Part shown: one piece after another, positions 18,486 to 27,983 of the stretch | Numbering within the stretch: the stretch's first letter is position 1 | How the letters are laid out: each line of letters starts with the position of its first letter | From: Anaerolineaceae bacterium | GTDB lineage: Bacteria; Chloroflexota; Anaerolineae; Anaerolineales; Anaerolineaceae | DNA: 64,000 nucleotides | NCBI GenBank assembly: GCA_016841445.1 | Contig: JAENZD010000001.1 | Location: forward strand, 620,001 to 684,000 | Reading direction: 5' to 3' | Made by a program: the position numbers and the translations under genes | Notes under the pieces: generated by a model | The model's database searches: none | Seen by the model: only the letters and a program-made list of their open reading frames with translations | Told to the model about the DNA's origin: nothing

Positions 18486-19146
18486 GAAGCGATCGAGGAT
18501 CAAGATGGGGGAGCGCAGCGAAGCGATGACAACATAAAGCGTTGTGCGAATCCCCCTTTGAGCGTGCGCGACTCGCCTGTCCCCCAAGGGGGGAATAAGC
18601 CTAACCTACTGACAAAGTAACCTGGTGGTAATCGAAGAAGTACCTGTTGATTTATATACGTTGTATATGGTGTCTATTTGCATTAATGCCCCTATATATG
18701 TGGGTTAGATTTATATATTATTCATAATATGTATAAGAATTATCACTGGGTTGCAGTAAGGTTGCAGTAAATCTATCGACTTCAAAAAATATTCACACAA
18801 GTTCTATAAATCATTGATCATGTTAATTACAGCTTATGATAATTATTCATTCTCTACTAGTATGGGAATTCGGGTATCGACTTATTTCTTTTACTTATGT
18901 AATTTGGTAAATTCGGCTAAGAATTTTTCTGGTGAAGATTTGAGAAATCCCTCTATGCCTATTTTAAGTGATGTAACATTGGATATTAAATTCTTTTAAT
19001 CTGTTAAATTATTTCAAAAATTTGATTAATGATCTCAGAATAACATAATAAGAAAAGTATTTTTTCTAGCCACCTAATTTAATTCATGTAAGATTAGTAA
19101 GCATATTCACACTTATAGAGCGAATTATCAATGAATAGTCTTCTAT
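18486..19146. other. Intergenic region at the switch to AT-rich DNA
   Basis: About 660 bases. Just after proC is a stem CCCCCTT...AAGGGGG (about 18552-18593), perhaps part of a terminator. The 17-base word ATAAAGCGTTGTGCGAA (18534-18550) recurs exactly at 35936-35952. From about 18640 the DNA is AT-rich. A 61-codon open frame at 18814-18999 has no ribosome site and I do not trust it. Confidence 0.5.
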
Positions 19147-20409
19147 TTATATTACCAATCTTCTCGATTCTTCTAATAGAATATTTATCATGTCATCTAT
19201 GTTGCGAATTTTTTCGTTTTCTAATATCCATCTAGTGCCAATAATAATTGTAATTTCTTCTATTGATGCACGTAATTTTGTATCCTTTATTGATGTATAA
19301 TCGTGAATTGACACAAATCCCATAGTTCTTCTTAACATCTTTATTCCAGCAAATCCGACCATGTCATTAAAAATACCATTAATATATTTATTCCTAAAAA
19401 TTTCGAACCCCTTATTACCATCTTGATAGTCCCAAAAATCATTGTTTGCTAAATTCCCAAAATTATTATTTATCCATAGGTTTTCAAATTTTAATTTAAA
19501 ATCTTTCCAAATACTTATAATGAGGTCAAAAAGATAAGATTGATAGCTCTCTCTGGTTGAAGGGTCAGCAGTGTGTGCATAATGAGAAAGGTAATTCATA
19601 CATAAATTCTGTATTAGGGCAGCTATATCAAAACCCATTGGTCCAAAAAAGAGAAATTCCGGATCTATGATTCGGGTTTCATTTTTATTAACCATAATAC
19701 TGCCAGTGTGTAAATCACTGTGTATCAGTGCTTGAGTTTTATTTTGAAATTTATCTTTGAGGTCTGCAATTTTGACTTTCAAGTTGTTGTTTGTTCTTGT
19801 TTTTATAACAAGTTCATTTAACAATCTATTCCAATTATTCTCAGGGCTTAATTTAAATGGGTTAGTAAAAATTAAGTCTTGTTGAACTTTTGTCATTTCC
19901 GTATTTGAAAATTCTGAATGGAGGCGCTCTTTCTCAACTCTCGGCAGAAAAAAGTCGGATGTAAAAAATAACGTATGCGAGAGAAATGTTGTTATGTCAT
20001 CAATAAGCTTTGGATATTTGTTTAATTCTAATAATCCATCTCTTAAGATTTGATGTTCACCTAAAAACTCCATAGCAAACAAGCACATTTCAGGGTCACT
20101 TACTATTAATTTTGGTGGGAAACCTGGTGTTAATTGTTCGTAAAATTGTAGTGCCTTATATTCAATTAGATTTCTCTCTTTTGTCAAAGGCCAACTTTCT
20201 CCGGCAACCCTCAAGTAGGGAAGAGCTTGTTTTATGATAATTGATTTACTTGGATATTTCTTATCCTTGATAAGAAAAACATAATTGATATTCCCATTTC
20301 CTATTTCATTCGCCACAATATCAGAGTTGTTTGAAAAGTGAGCTGATAATTTTCTGTTAAATTTAATATAATCAATGACACTCTTCGCATCAAGGGGAAT
20401 ATAGTTCAT
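19147..20409 (-). CDS. mtnK: S-methyl-5-thioribose kinase
   Basis: 420 residues. Phosphorylates methylthioribose at O1 with ATP, using a protein-kinase-like fold, in methionine salvage. Family marks: GNGNINYVF (nucleotide loop, about 37-45), IIKQALPYLRV then GESWPLT (substrate side), the catalytic loop IHSDLHTGSI with its Asp, and IDPEF followed by GPMGFDI (metal-binding). The usual Gly of the catalytic loop (IHGDLHTG) is Ser here. The gene is AT-rich and diverges from the RpiR-type regulator at 20920. A ribosome site GGTGAAT precedes the start. No mtnA or other salvage gene is seen in the window. Confidence 0.9.
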   Translation of the reverse strand: MNYIPLDAKSVIDYIKFNRKLSAHFSNNSDIVANEIGNGNINYVFLIKDKKYPSKSIIIKQALPYLRVAGESWPLTKERNLIEYKALQFYEQLTPGFPPKLIVSDPEMCLFAMEFLGEHQILRDGLLELNKYPKLIDDITTFLSHTLFFTSDFFLPRVEKERLHSEFSNTEMTKVQQDLIFTNPFKLSPENNWNRLLNELVIKTRTNNNLKVKIADLKDKFQNKTQALIHSDLHTGSIMVNKNETRIIDPEFLFFGPMGFDIAALIQNLCMNYLSHYAHTADPSTRESYQSYLFDLIISIWKDFKLKFENLWINNNFGNLANNDFWDYQDGNKGFEIFRNKYINGIFNDMVGFAGIKMLRRTMGFVSIHDYTSIKDTKLRASIEEITIIIGTRWILENEKIRNIDDMINILLEESRRLVI

Positions 20410-20843
20410 AATTGATTCACCATATACACTCTCATTGTTTTAATATGACGGCATAACAACATATTATAACAAATTAATTTCGATAACGATTTGTCTCGAA
20501 TTGCCTCACAAATAATCTTGCTATACAAGGCACGTTGCCCCAAAAAAGATATTTGATCTATACAAGATCAAAAATTCAGTAGAAAGAGTAAAGTGATTAT
20601 AGAACTAGCAAGGTTCAATAATAAAAAGATTTACGATAACTATCAAAGGAAACTCAAGGCAAAAAGTGAAGAATTGAACCGAAAACCCCGATTATCATTT
20701 TGCAAAGACAAGGATCTATTAAAAATGTTAATCAAACGAAAGCAGCATAATTTTTCGAATATTTTATTTTCTCTTCTGCCTTTCGCATTTTCCAACTTGA
20801 TTTTTCTGGATCTGTCATTCGAGAATCACATCTGTGCTGACTA

Positions 20844-20871
20844 TTGACAAAAAATATATTTAATATACAAT
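20844..20871 (+). promoter_or_regulatory. Promoter of the RpiR-regulator operon
   Basis: TTGACA (20844-20849), a 16-base spacer and TACAAT (20866-20871). The near-consensus hexamers lie about 50 bases before the regulator ATG. Confidence 0.65.
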
Positions 20872-20872
20872 A

Positions 20873-20916
20873 GTGGTAATACTACAACATTTATTGAATA
20901 AAGAAAGTATTACCAC
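20873..20916 (+). promoter_or_regulatory. 11-bp inverted repeat, likely operator of the RpiR regulator
   Basis: GTGGTAATACT (20873-20883) and its exact reverse complement AGTATTACCAC (20906-20916), separated by 22 bases, lie between the -10 box and the start codon. The position fits an autoregulatory operator. As RNA it would fold into a hairpin covering the translation start. Confidence 0.6.
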
Positions 20917-20919
20917 CAT

Positions 20920-21816
20920 ATGGATTTAAATTTTCCTGTTAATGATAAAGTGATCTATGAATCTAATGATGAAAATCGTTCGATTAATATATTGTCAATA
21001 ATTAGAAGCAAAGAGAAGTCTTTGGCAAATTCTGAAAAGAAAGTTTCGGAATGGGTGCAGATAAACGCGCAAAAAGTGGTAAGGATGTCAATGGCTCAAG
21101 TCGCTCACGAATGTGATGTTAGCGATACAACCGTTCTTAGATTTTGCCGATCTATTGGTTTATTAGGATTTACTGATTTAAAATTATCAATAGTTCGAGA
21201 TATCAGTAAACCACATGAGGAAATTCTTGGTGAAATTACGCCATCTGATGATCTAAGAACAATCACTCAAAAAGTCTTTCAATTAAACGCACAAGCTCTT
21301 AATGATACGGTGGAAGTTATCAATTTTGGTTCAATGGCTGAAGCGGTTGAATTAATACGTAATGCGAGAAGGATATTAATTATAGGTGTTGGTACATCTG
21401 GCCCTATTGTCAGAATTGCTGAAAATTATTTTTTACGTTTAGGACTTAATTGCAAATCAATAACTGATTCTTATCTCCAGTTAATGGAAGCTTCATTGCT
21501 TGATAAAGAAGATTTAGTGATTGGGGTTTCGCATTCTGGCTACTCACTTGATCCCGTTCATACCGTTAAAGTTGCCAAGGAGAGAGGATCAAAAACCATA
21601 TGTATAACTGGAAATGATCAAGCTCCAATCACTGAGTATGCTGATGTTGTTTTGTTGAGTGTTTCCAGAGAAGAGCGTGCAGAGACTATCGCATCAAGGT
21701 TGGCACAAATTTCCATAATTGATGCACTTTATGTAATTCTATCAATTGAGTTGTTGGAAACCGCTGCAAACAATGAAAAAATAATCTGGGATGCAATAAT
21801 GTCAAAAATGGTTTGA
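20920..21816 (+). CDS. MurR/RpiR-family transcriptional regulator
   Basis: 298 residues. An N-terminal HTH of the RpiR type (about 20-95; MSMAQVAHECDVSDTTVLRFCRSIG is the recognition region) is followed by a SIS sugar-phosphate isomerase-like domain (about 130-260; IGVGTSGPI, GVSHSGYS, ICITGN). Regulators of this family sense phosphosugars and control the adjacent sugar genes. It opens the same-strand cluster running to 30364, so it probably responds to the phosphorylated product of the imported substrate. The inverted repeat just upstream is a candidate binding site. Confidence 0.9.
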   Translation: MDLNFPVNDKVIYESNDENRSINILSIIRSKEKSLANSEKKVSEWVQINAQKVVRMSMAQVAHECDVSDTTVLRFCRSIGLLGFTDLKLSIVRDISKPHEEILGEITPSDDLRTITQKVFQLNAQALNDTVEVINFGSMAEAVELIRNARRILIIGVGTSGPIVRIAENYFLRLGLNCKSITDSYLQLMEASLLDKEDLVIGVSHSGYSLDPVHTVKVAKERGSKTICITGNDQAPITEYADVVLLSVSREERAETIASRLAQISIIDALYVILSIELLETAANNEKIIWDAIMSKMV

Positions 21817-21976
21817 AAACTGTCAAATTCATTAGCAGAATCCTGTATTTATTAATATTTTTACAGGAAAAAACCGGCTTAGTTCTTTAGGACTGGAGGT
21901 GACTTATTAATAGAATTAGATCAATTTCTAAAACAATTTGTGTTTGATAAAAAATAGTTAACAAAAGGAGAACCTA

Positions 21977-23047
21977 ATGATTTCAAAAAGCAATACGAAG
22001 AAAATTCTTATGATAATTGGAGCTTTGCTAATCTTAAGCTCTGTACTGCTAGCATGTACAGAATCCCCATCTGAGCCAGCAGAAACAACTGAAGAAGCTG
22101 CGGTTGATTCGGAACCAGTTACTGAAGAATCGAGTGAAAAATACCGAATTGCCTTCATTCCCCAACTAGTAGGAATTCCATATTTTACTGCGATGGACAA
22201 TGGGGGAAAAAGAGCAGCTGAAGCTTTTGGTGTTGAGTGGATTTATGAAGGAGCAACTACAACGGACGCGGCAGAACAAGTTAGAATTCTAGAAAGCCTT
22301 GTACAACAAGGAGTTGATGCGGTTTCTGTTGCAACGCTGGATGCTGAATCACTCAATCCCGCTCTCAAAAGAGCTTTAGAAGCGGGTGTTAAGGCATATA
22401 CTTCAGATAGTGATAGTCCTGGTGGCGAGCGACTTGTATTTGTTGCGCAAGCCTTAGGCAAGGATCTTGGATATGCTTTCATGGACACTATTGCAGAAGA
22501 TATCGGTGGAAAAGGTCAAGTCGCTATTGTTTCAAATGACCCAACCTCGACCAATCTGAATACTTGGATTGAATACATGAAGGAAAGGAAAGAGGAATAT
22601 CCAGACATAGAGATTGTTGATGTTCGCTATGCAATTGGTGGCAGTACTGAAAAAGCCATGAATGAATCTCTGGATTTAATGACACGATACCCTGATTTAG
22701 TTGGTCTTGTAAGTATGCCTTGTTCTGGTACACCTGGATTAGCCCAAGCAGTCATTCAAGCAGATAGAGTTGGCGAGGTTTGGGTTACAGGTTGTGGTAC
22801 ACCTGCAAGTGTGAAAACATACATTGAATCAGGTGTAATGAAACATTCAGTAATTTGGGACCCTGAAGAATTGGGCTATCTTACCGTTTGGGCAGGCATT
22901 CAGCTAATCGAAGGAAACCCATTTAAGGAATTTAATGAGGTGCCAGGTATTGATAGACTCATTCAATATTTCCCAGAGGATAAAACTTTGTTACTTGGAC
23001 CTCCCTTGATCATTGATATAAATAATGTTAATGATTATGACTTTTAG
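21977..23047 (+). CDS. ABC importer, LsrB/RhaS-like sugar-binding lipoprotein
   Basis: 356 residues; AAAAGGAGA precedes the ATG. Lipobox LLAC (Cys about 27) then an acidic linker, then a periplasmic-binding-protein type I fold starting YRIAFIPQLVGIPYF and ending with NDYDF, like AI-2-binding LsrB (FIPKLVG... and GKYDF). From memory of LsrB ligand residues, the Lys of FIPKLVG is Gln here, and the Asp-Gln pair is replaced by Asn-Leu in TSTNLNTW, while the Asp of SDSD is kept. A different pentose-like or deoxy-sugar ligand is therefore more likely than AI-2. Confidence 0.85.
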   Translation: MISKSNTKKILMIIGALLILSSVLLACTESPSEPAETTEEAAVDSEPVTEESSEKYRIAFIPQLVGIPYFTAMDNGGKRAAEAFGVEWIYEGATTTDAAEQVRILESLVQQGVDAVSVATLDAESLNPALKRALEAGVKAYTSDSDSPGGERLVFVAQALGKDLGYAFMDTIAEDIGGKGQVAIVSNDPTSTNLNTWIEYMKERKEEYPDIEIVDVRYAIGGSTEKAMNESLDLMTRYPDLVGLVSMPCSGTPGLAQAVIQADRVGEVWVTGCGTPASVKTYIESGVMKHSVIWDPEELGYLTVWAGIQLIEGNPFKEFNEVPGIDRLIQYFPEDKTLLLGPPLIIDINNVNDYDF

Positions 23048-23079
23048 AATTTAGAGAATTCCGGATGGAGTCACGTCTA

Positions 23080-24630
23080 ATGACAACAGAATTATTATCC
23101 TTACATCGCATAAGCAAATCATTTGATGGTGCATCAGCTCTAATGGATGTCAACCTCACCATAAATGAAGGCGAGATTCATTGCATTGTTGGTGAAAATG
23201 GAGCTGGGAAATCGACTCTGATGAAAATTGTTGCTGGTGTTCTCCATCCGGATAATGGAATAATAAAATTCAAAGGTGAATCAGTCAGATTTAAAAATCC
23301 GAAAGAGGCAAGCGATCTAGGTGTATCAATTGTATTTCAGGAACCAATGTTCTTCCCCTTTCTTTCTGTACTAGAAAATATTTATTTTGGTGACGAACTT
23401 CTGGGAAAATTTAATGAAATTCGCTGGAAGCAAATGGCGGATATTGCAAAAAATGCTTTATTGAATATGGGATTACATGAAGATATATTAAAAAAACCCA
23501 TGTCTTCACTTTCTATAGGAACCCAGCAACTTGTGCTGATTGCTCGAGCAATTCATAAAAAATCAAAATTACTAATTCTTGATGAACCTACTTCCATTCT
23601 TAGCAATGCTGAGTCAGATATTCTTTTTCGGCAGATAGAAACATTATCTAAAAATGGTCTTGCGGTTCTTTATATTAGTCATAGAATGGATGATATCTTA
23701 GGTATTGGGCAAAGAATTTCTGTTTTGCGAGATGGAAAACTTGTCAATGAATTTTCTCGTGAAGAGGCAAACCGGGATAATCTTGTTGTTGCAATGTCTG
23801 GCAGAATATTATCTTCAATTGAATACAATAAAAATTCATATGTAAAATCTGAGATTCCATTAATTGAAGTAAAAAATTTGACGAATTTTGGTTCGTTTGA
23901 GAATATTTCATTTTCTTTATCAGCAGGTGAAATTCTTGGTATTTATGGTTTAGTTGGTTCAGGTAGATCGGAAGTTGCAAGAGCAATCATTGGTGAAGAC
24001 GATATTTCATCCGGGGTTGTCTTGTTTGAGGGGATCGAAATAAAATTAAAAAATTGTGCTGAGGCAATGAAACTAGGGATAACTTATTCACCAGAAGATC
24101 GGAGACGGCAAGCTCTATTTCCAAATCGAAATCTTAGAGAAAACATTACGGCTGGGTTATTTCAAAAAATTAAAAACAAATTAGGGATAATAAATTCTAA
24201 TATCGAAGAAAAGATTGTCAACAAACAAATAGCTGATCTAAATATTAAAACTGAAAGTCAGGCAACATTAATTTTAAATTTAAGTGGTGGAAATCAACAG
24301 AAAGCCATGCTTTCAAGAGGAATTCTGCATCAACCAAAGGTTTTAATCTTAGATGAACCGACCCGAGGGATTGATGTTGGAACCAAAGTTGAAATCCATA
24401 ACCTGATTAATAATCTCGCAAAACAAAATATAGGTATTATTATGATCTCATCAGATCTACCAGAAATCTTAGCTTTATCTGATCGCATTTTAATAATGCG
24501 AGAAGGAAAACTTGTGGGCGAAATGAATGGAAAAACATCTTCAGAAATAGAAATTCTCCATTTAGCTTTGGGAAGTGAACAAGAAAATAATAAAGAATCG
24601 GATGTTAATATCAAAGGAGATAACAGATGA
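23080..24630 (+). CDS. Sugar ABC importer, double ATPase (RbsA/LsrA-type)
   Basis: 516 residues from the ATG at 23080, which has GGAG nine bases upstream; ATG 23065 would add five residues. Two nucleotide-binding halves. In the first half are Walker A GENGAGKST, LSIGTQQ in the signature position and Walker B LLILDEPTS. In the second half are a degenerate Walker A (GLVGSGRSE), signature LSGGNQQ and LILDEPTRGIDVG. This asymmetry is normal for the carbohydrate uptake-2 (RbsA/MglA) family. The stop overlaps the next ATG as ATGA. Confidence 0.93.
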   Translation: MTTELLSLHRISKSFDGASALMDVNLTINEGEIHCIVGENGAGKSTLMKIVAGVLHPDNGIIKFKGESVRFKNPKEASDLGVSIVFQEPMFFPFLSVLENIYFGDELLGKFNEIRWKQMADIAKNALLNMGLHEDILKKPMSSLSIGTQQLVLIARAIHKKSKLLILDEPTSILSNAESDILFRQIETLSKNGLAVLYISHRMDDILGIGQRISVLRDGKLVNEFSREEANRDNLVVAMSGRILSSIEYNKNSYVKSEIPLIEVKNLTNFGSFENISFSLSAGEILGIYGLVGSGRSEVARAIIGEDDISSGVVLFEGIEIKLKNCAEAMKLGITYSPEDRRRQALFPNRNLRENITAGLFQKIKNKLGIINSNIEEKIVNKQIADLNIKTESQATLILNLSGGNQQKAMLSRGILHQPKVLILDEPTRGIDVGTKVEIHNLINNLAKQNIGIIMISSDLPEILALSDRILIMREGKLVGEMNGKTSSEIEILHLALGSEQENNKESDVNIKGDNR

Positions 24631-25949
24631 TGTATGACAATTTGCGCGAAAAAGTAATTAATTGGATTGATCTAAACTCGGATCAAATTGTATCATTCTT
24701 ACAAGAAATCATTAGGGTGCCCAGCGTAAACCCTTGGTTTTTTGATGAACCTGGTGAATCTTCTGAAGGCGATGTCCAAGATATTATCCAAAAAAAAATG
24801 GAGGATCTTGGAGCACAGGTTAAAAGATGGGAACCTGATCCAGATAAATTAGTAAAGTACAAAGGTTTTCCAAATTACACACCTGAAAGAGGAAGTTATC
24901 AAGGTCGCCCTAATCTCTATGCAGAGATACCTGGTCAATCATCAGGAAAATCGATTCTATTGTTTGGTCATATAGATGTTGTTAAAGCGGGTTCTGGATG
25001 GCGTGAAGCTGAGCCGTTTAGTGGGTTAATTAAAAACGGTAAGGTTTATGGGCGCGGAGCTGTTGATATGAAGGGTGGTGTAGCATCAATGATTATGGCA
25101 ATAGAAGCGGTAAAGTCTTCAGGGATTCCTTTAGCAGGATCGGTGAAAGTTGGAACAGTCGTGGATGAGGAAACCGGTGGAATGGGTATTCTATCTTTCA
25201 TTGATGAGGGATATCGGGCAGATGCCTGTATTCTCACTGAACCAACAGATTTTTTGGTTGCTCCATTATGTCGTGGCATATTATGGGGAAAAATTACAAT
25301 TAAAGGGAGAAGCGGGCACATTGAAATTCCACATGGACATTGGTCTTCAGGCGGTGCTGTTGACGCAATTAAAAAAGCTAGATATTTTATGGATATGATT
25401 GATAATCTAAATTATGATTGGGCAAGACGAAAAGTACATCCTCTTCAAGATCTTCCTTGTCAAATTTATATTGCTCAAATAAATGGTGGGGAATATCCAA
25501 CTGCTTTTGCGAACGAAGTTGAATTAGTATTCAATGCTCAATATCTACCGTCTGAAAGGGATGATAAATTCAGAAGAGGTGGAAAAGTACAACAAGAGAT
25601 TTTAGATTTCATAAAGAATGTATCCAATGCTGACCCATGGCTTAGGGAAAATCAGCCAACCGTCGAATGGTACATGGATGCTGATTGTGCTGAAACGCCC
25701 TCAGATCATGAATTTGTCCAACTGCTTTCTAAGAACGTTAATTTTATTCGGGGACAATCTGTTGTGAAAGGTATTGGTTTTCACACAGATATGGGTTGGT
25801 TGGTAAATTCAGGAATACCAACCATTAATTTTGCTGCTGGAGATCCAAGAGTTGCTCATCAAAGTGATGAACATATTAAAATTGAAGATTTAATTGATGC
25901 TACAAAATCAATAGCTTTGACAATTCTTGATTGGTGTGGTGAAGATTAA
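24627..25949 (+). CDS. M20-family metallohydrolase (ArgE/DapE/ACY1-like)
   Basis: 440 residues. A two-zinc amidohydrolase/peptidase: GHIDVV (metal His), GRGAVDMKGG (bridging Asp), VDEETGG (catalytic and metal Glu) and AHQSDEHI near the end (metal His) are all present. The lid/dimerisation domain is inserted in the middle (about 200-330). Family members remove acyl or aminoacyl groups from amides. Being translationally coupled between the ATPase and permease genes of the importer suggests that the imported compound, or one form of it, is an amide or acylated sugar. The substrate cannot be read from sequence. Confidence 0.88.
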   Translation: MMYDNLREKVINWIDLNSDQIVSFLQEIIRVPSVNPWFFDEPGESSEGDVQDIIQKKMEDLGAQVKRWEPDPDKLVKYKGFPNYTPERGSYQGRPNLYAEIPGQSSGKSILLFGHIDVVKAGSGWREAEPFSGLIKNGKVYGRGAVDMKGGVASMIMAIEAVKSSGIPLAGSVKVGTVVDEETGGMGILSFIDEGYRADACILTEPTDFLVAPLCRGILWGKITIKGRSGHIEIPHGHWSSGGAVDAIKKARYFMDMIDNLNYDWARRKVHPLQDLPCQIYIAQINGGEYPTAFANEVELVFNAQYLPSERDDKFRRGGKVQQEILDFIKNVSNADPWLRENQPTVEWYMDADCAETPSDHEFVQLLSKNVNFIRGQSVVKGIGFHTDMGWLVNSGIPTINFAAGDPRVAHQSDEHIKIEDLIDATKSIALTILDWCGED

Positions 25950-25960
25950 GGAATAATCCT

Positions 25961-26986
25961 ATGGGAAGAAAATTTTCATCATATATTCCAGCACCCGGTA
26001 AACGAGTTTATTTAGCTATTGGTCTGTTGGCCTTTGAGATTTTTATTTTTACTATTTTTGCTGAAAACTTTCTAACGATAAAGAATCTCTCGACAGTTCT
26101 GATTAATGTAAGTGATTTGGCGATAGTTAGCTTAGGGATGACTATGCTACTAATTATGGGGGGAATAGATATTTCTGCTGGATCAGCATTGGGTGTGGTG
26201 GGCTTCATGATTGCGCAATTGTTATTTAAAGAGGTCCATCCAATTATTATTGCATTTGTTGCCATAGCCGCAGGGACACTAATTGGTCTAATAAATGGAC
26301 TATTAATTACAAAATTTAGGATTCCCGACATTATTGCTACTCTCAGCACTAATAGTGTTTTTAGGGCTTTGATATTCGGATTGTTAGGTGGTAAGTATTT
26401 AGTAGGAATACCTCTTAAGTTCAAGCGTTTAGCAACAGGCACACTTTTTGGTATACCAAACACGTTGATTATAATTATTGTTTTTTTTACTGTGTTTTGG
26501 CTTGTCCTAACTTTTACCCGTTATGGAAGAAAAGTATATGCTGTTGGTGACAATACAGAAGCTGCAAAAGCATTAGGAATTAACATTAATAATATTCGCT
26601 TGGCTACTTATTCAATTATGGGCGCTTTGATAGGTTTTGCTGCATTATTATATATGGGCAGGGTTGCAGTAGTTGAAATCGGTATTGGTTCTGACCTGGC
26701 AATTCGATCAATAGCCGTTGCTGTTATCGGAGGTACATCTGTAACCGGTGGTCGAGGCTCAATAATTGGCACTATCGCAGGAGCGTTATTTATGGCTTTC
26801 TTAAAAAATGGATTAGTTCTACTAGGAATGCCGTCATTAGCAGAACCTGCAGTTACCGGTGTTTTAATCCTATTGTTTGTTGGAATAGATGTATTAGCTG
26901 ATTTAAAATCAACGGGGAAAATAAAATCGCGATTGTTAGGTCGTAGATTAAATATTGTTGATAATAAAAGCAAGGATATTTTATGA
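25961..26986 (+). CDS. Sugar ABC importer permease (RbsC/LsrC-like)
   Basis: 341 residues, about eight to ten hydrophobic helices. The family signature G-x-DISAGS (GGIDISAGSALG, about 66-77) and the conserved VTGGRGSIIGT with ALFMA near the C-terminus mark a branched-chain/ribose-type permease. A cytosolic basic tail ends the protein. It overlaps the next permease gene by four bases, so the pair is expected to form a heterodimeric channel with the double ATPase. Confidence 0.92.
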   Translation: MGRKFSSYIPAPGKRVYLAIGLLAFEIFIFTIFAENFLTIKNLSTVLINVSDLAIVSLGMTMLLIMGGIDISAGSALGVVGFMIAQLLFKEVHPIIIAFVAIAAGTLIGLINGLLITKFRIPDIIATLSTNSVFRALIFGLLGGKYLVGIPLKFKRLATGTLFGIPNTLIIIIVFFTVFWLVLTFTRYGRKVYAVGDNTEAAKALGININNIRLATYSIMGALIGFAALLYMGRVAVVEIGIGSDLAIRSIAVAVIGGTSVTGGRGSIIGTIAGALFMAFLKNGLVLLGMPSLAEPAVTGVLILLFVGIDVLADLKSTGKIKSRLLGRRLNIVDNKSKDIL

Positions 26987-27960
26987 CTATAAAGAACCTA
27001 TCAATTAAGGTGGCAAATTTCTCCATTGGATTATTGAGAAATCGGATTGTTTTTTTGATTTTAACATTTTTTATTATTGGTTTTATTTTGTCTTTGATGA
27101 GCCCATATTTCTTAACATTGGATAATATCCTTGGTATGACCAGATTTGGCGCAGTCGTTGCTTTATTAGGTTTTGCCCAATCGCTTATTATGATCGGTGG
27201 TGAAGGCGGTATTGATCTTTCAGTGGGTTCAATTGTAACTTTATCAGGAATTGTCATAGGAATATTATTTTCCTGGGGATTGAATCCTTGGATTGCTGCT
27301 TTATTGGGAATATTGGCTGGTGGTTTAATGGGTGCAGTTAACGGAGTAAGTATTGCATATATTGGCATTCAACCGTTAATTGCTACACTGGGTACATTAT
27401 ACGCTTATGGGTCATTAGCATTAGTAATAACACAAGGCTTACCTTATTCTGGCTTTCCTGAGTCTTTTGGGTTCATTGGATCTGGATTGATTTGGAAAAT
27501 TCCTGCGCAAATATTGCTGATTGTTATTCCAATAGGGATAATCCTACAATATTTATTGAACCATAGTACTGCTGGTAGAACACTATTTTTAGTGGGTGGA
27601 AATTCAGAGGCTGCCCAATTATCTGGATTGTCAGTGAAAAAAGTAAGATTTCTTTTGTACACAATTTCTGGAATTTTAGGAGGATTGGGAGGTTTTATTC
27701 TAACTTCCTGGTTTCTGTCTGCGAGACCAGAAGCAGGTAAAGGATTAGAAATGCAAGCAATTACTGTTGCCGTATTAGGCGGTGTAAGCATTCAAGGTGG
27801 TAAGGGAAGTGTAATTGGTCCTTTATTAGCAACTCTTATAGTTACAATGGTTGTTTCAGGCCTCCAGTTAGCTGGGGTTAACACTATATGGCAGCTAGCA
27901 ATTTTAGGATTAATATTGTTGTTAACTGTAGGTATAAATCAACTAATCGAAAGAAAATAG
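26983..27960 (+). CDS. Sugar ABC importer permease (RbsC/LsrD-like)
   Basis: 325 residues. Second permease, starting in an ATGA overlap. GGIDLSVGSIV is the family signature and SIQGGKGSVIGPLLAT the C-terminal one. The motif GGNSEAAQLSG in the cytosolic loop is the coupling region for the ATPase. It ends 24 bases before the next gene, which keeps the operon together. Confidence 0.92.
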   Translation: MTIKNLSIKVANFSIGLLRNRIVFLILTFFIIGFILSLMSPYFLTLDNILGMTRFGAVVALLGFAQSLIMIGGEGGIDLSVGSIVTLSGIVIGILFSWGLNPWIAALLGILAGGLMGAVNGVSIAYIGIQPLIATLGTLYAYGSLALVITQGLPYSGFPESFGFIGSGLIWKIPAQILLIVIPIGIILQYLLNHSTAGRTLFLVGGNSEAAQLSGLSVKKVRFLLYTISGILGGLGGFILTSWFLSARPEAGKGLEMQAITVAVLGGVSIQGGKGSVIGPLLATLIVTMVVSGLQLAGVNTIWQLAILGLILLLTVGINQLIERK

Positions 27961-27983
27961 TCAATAGTTATAAGGAGTTTAAA

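Larger units (their letters stand above)
20410..20919. other. Divergent control region of the catabolic cluster
   Basis: About 510 bases between mtnK and the regulator gene. The right end holds a consensus-like promoter and an inverted repeat (listed separately). An 84-codon frame at 20593-20847 with a GTG start lacks family features and was left out. Confidence 0.5.

Noticed and set aside
18814-18999. 61-codon frame in the AT-rich spacer
   Set aside because: No ribosome site and no recognisable feature; expected by chance in such DNA.
20593-20847. 84-codon frame before the RpiR promoter
   Set aside because: GTG start, AT-rich composition and no family feature; ends just before the promoter, more likely leader DNA.
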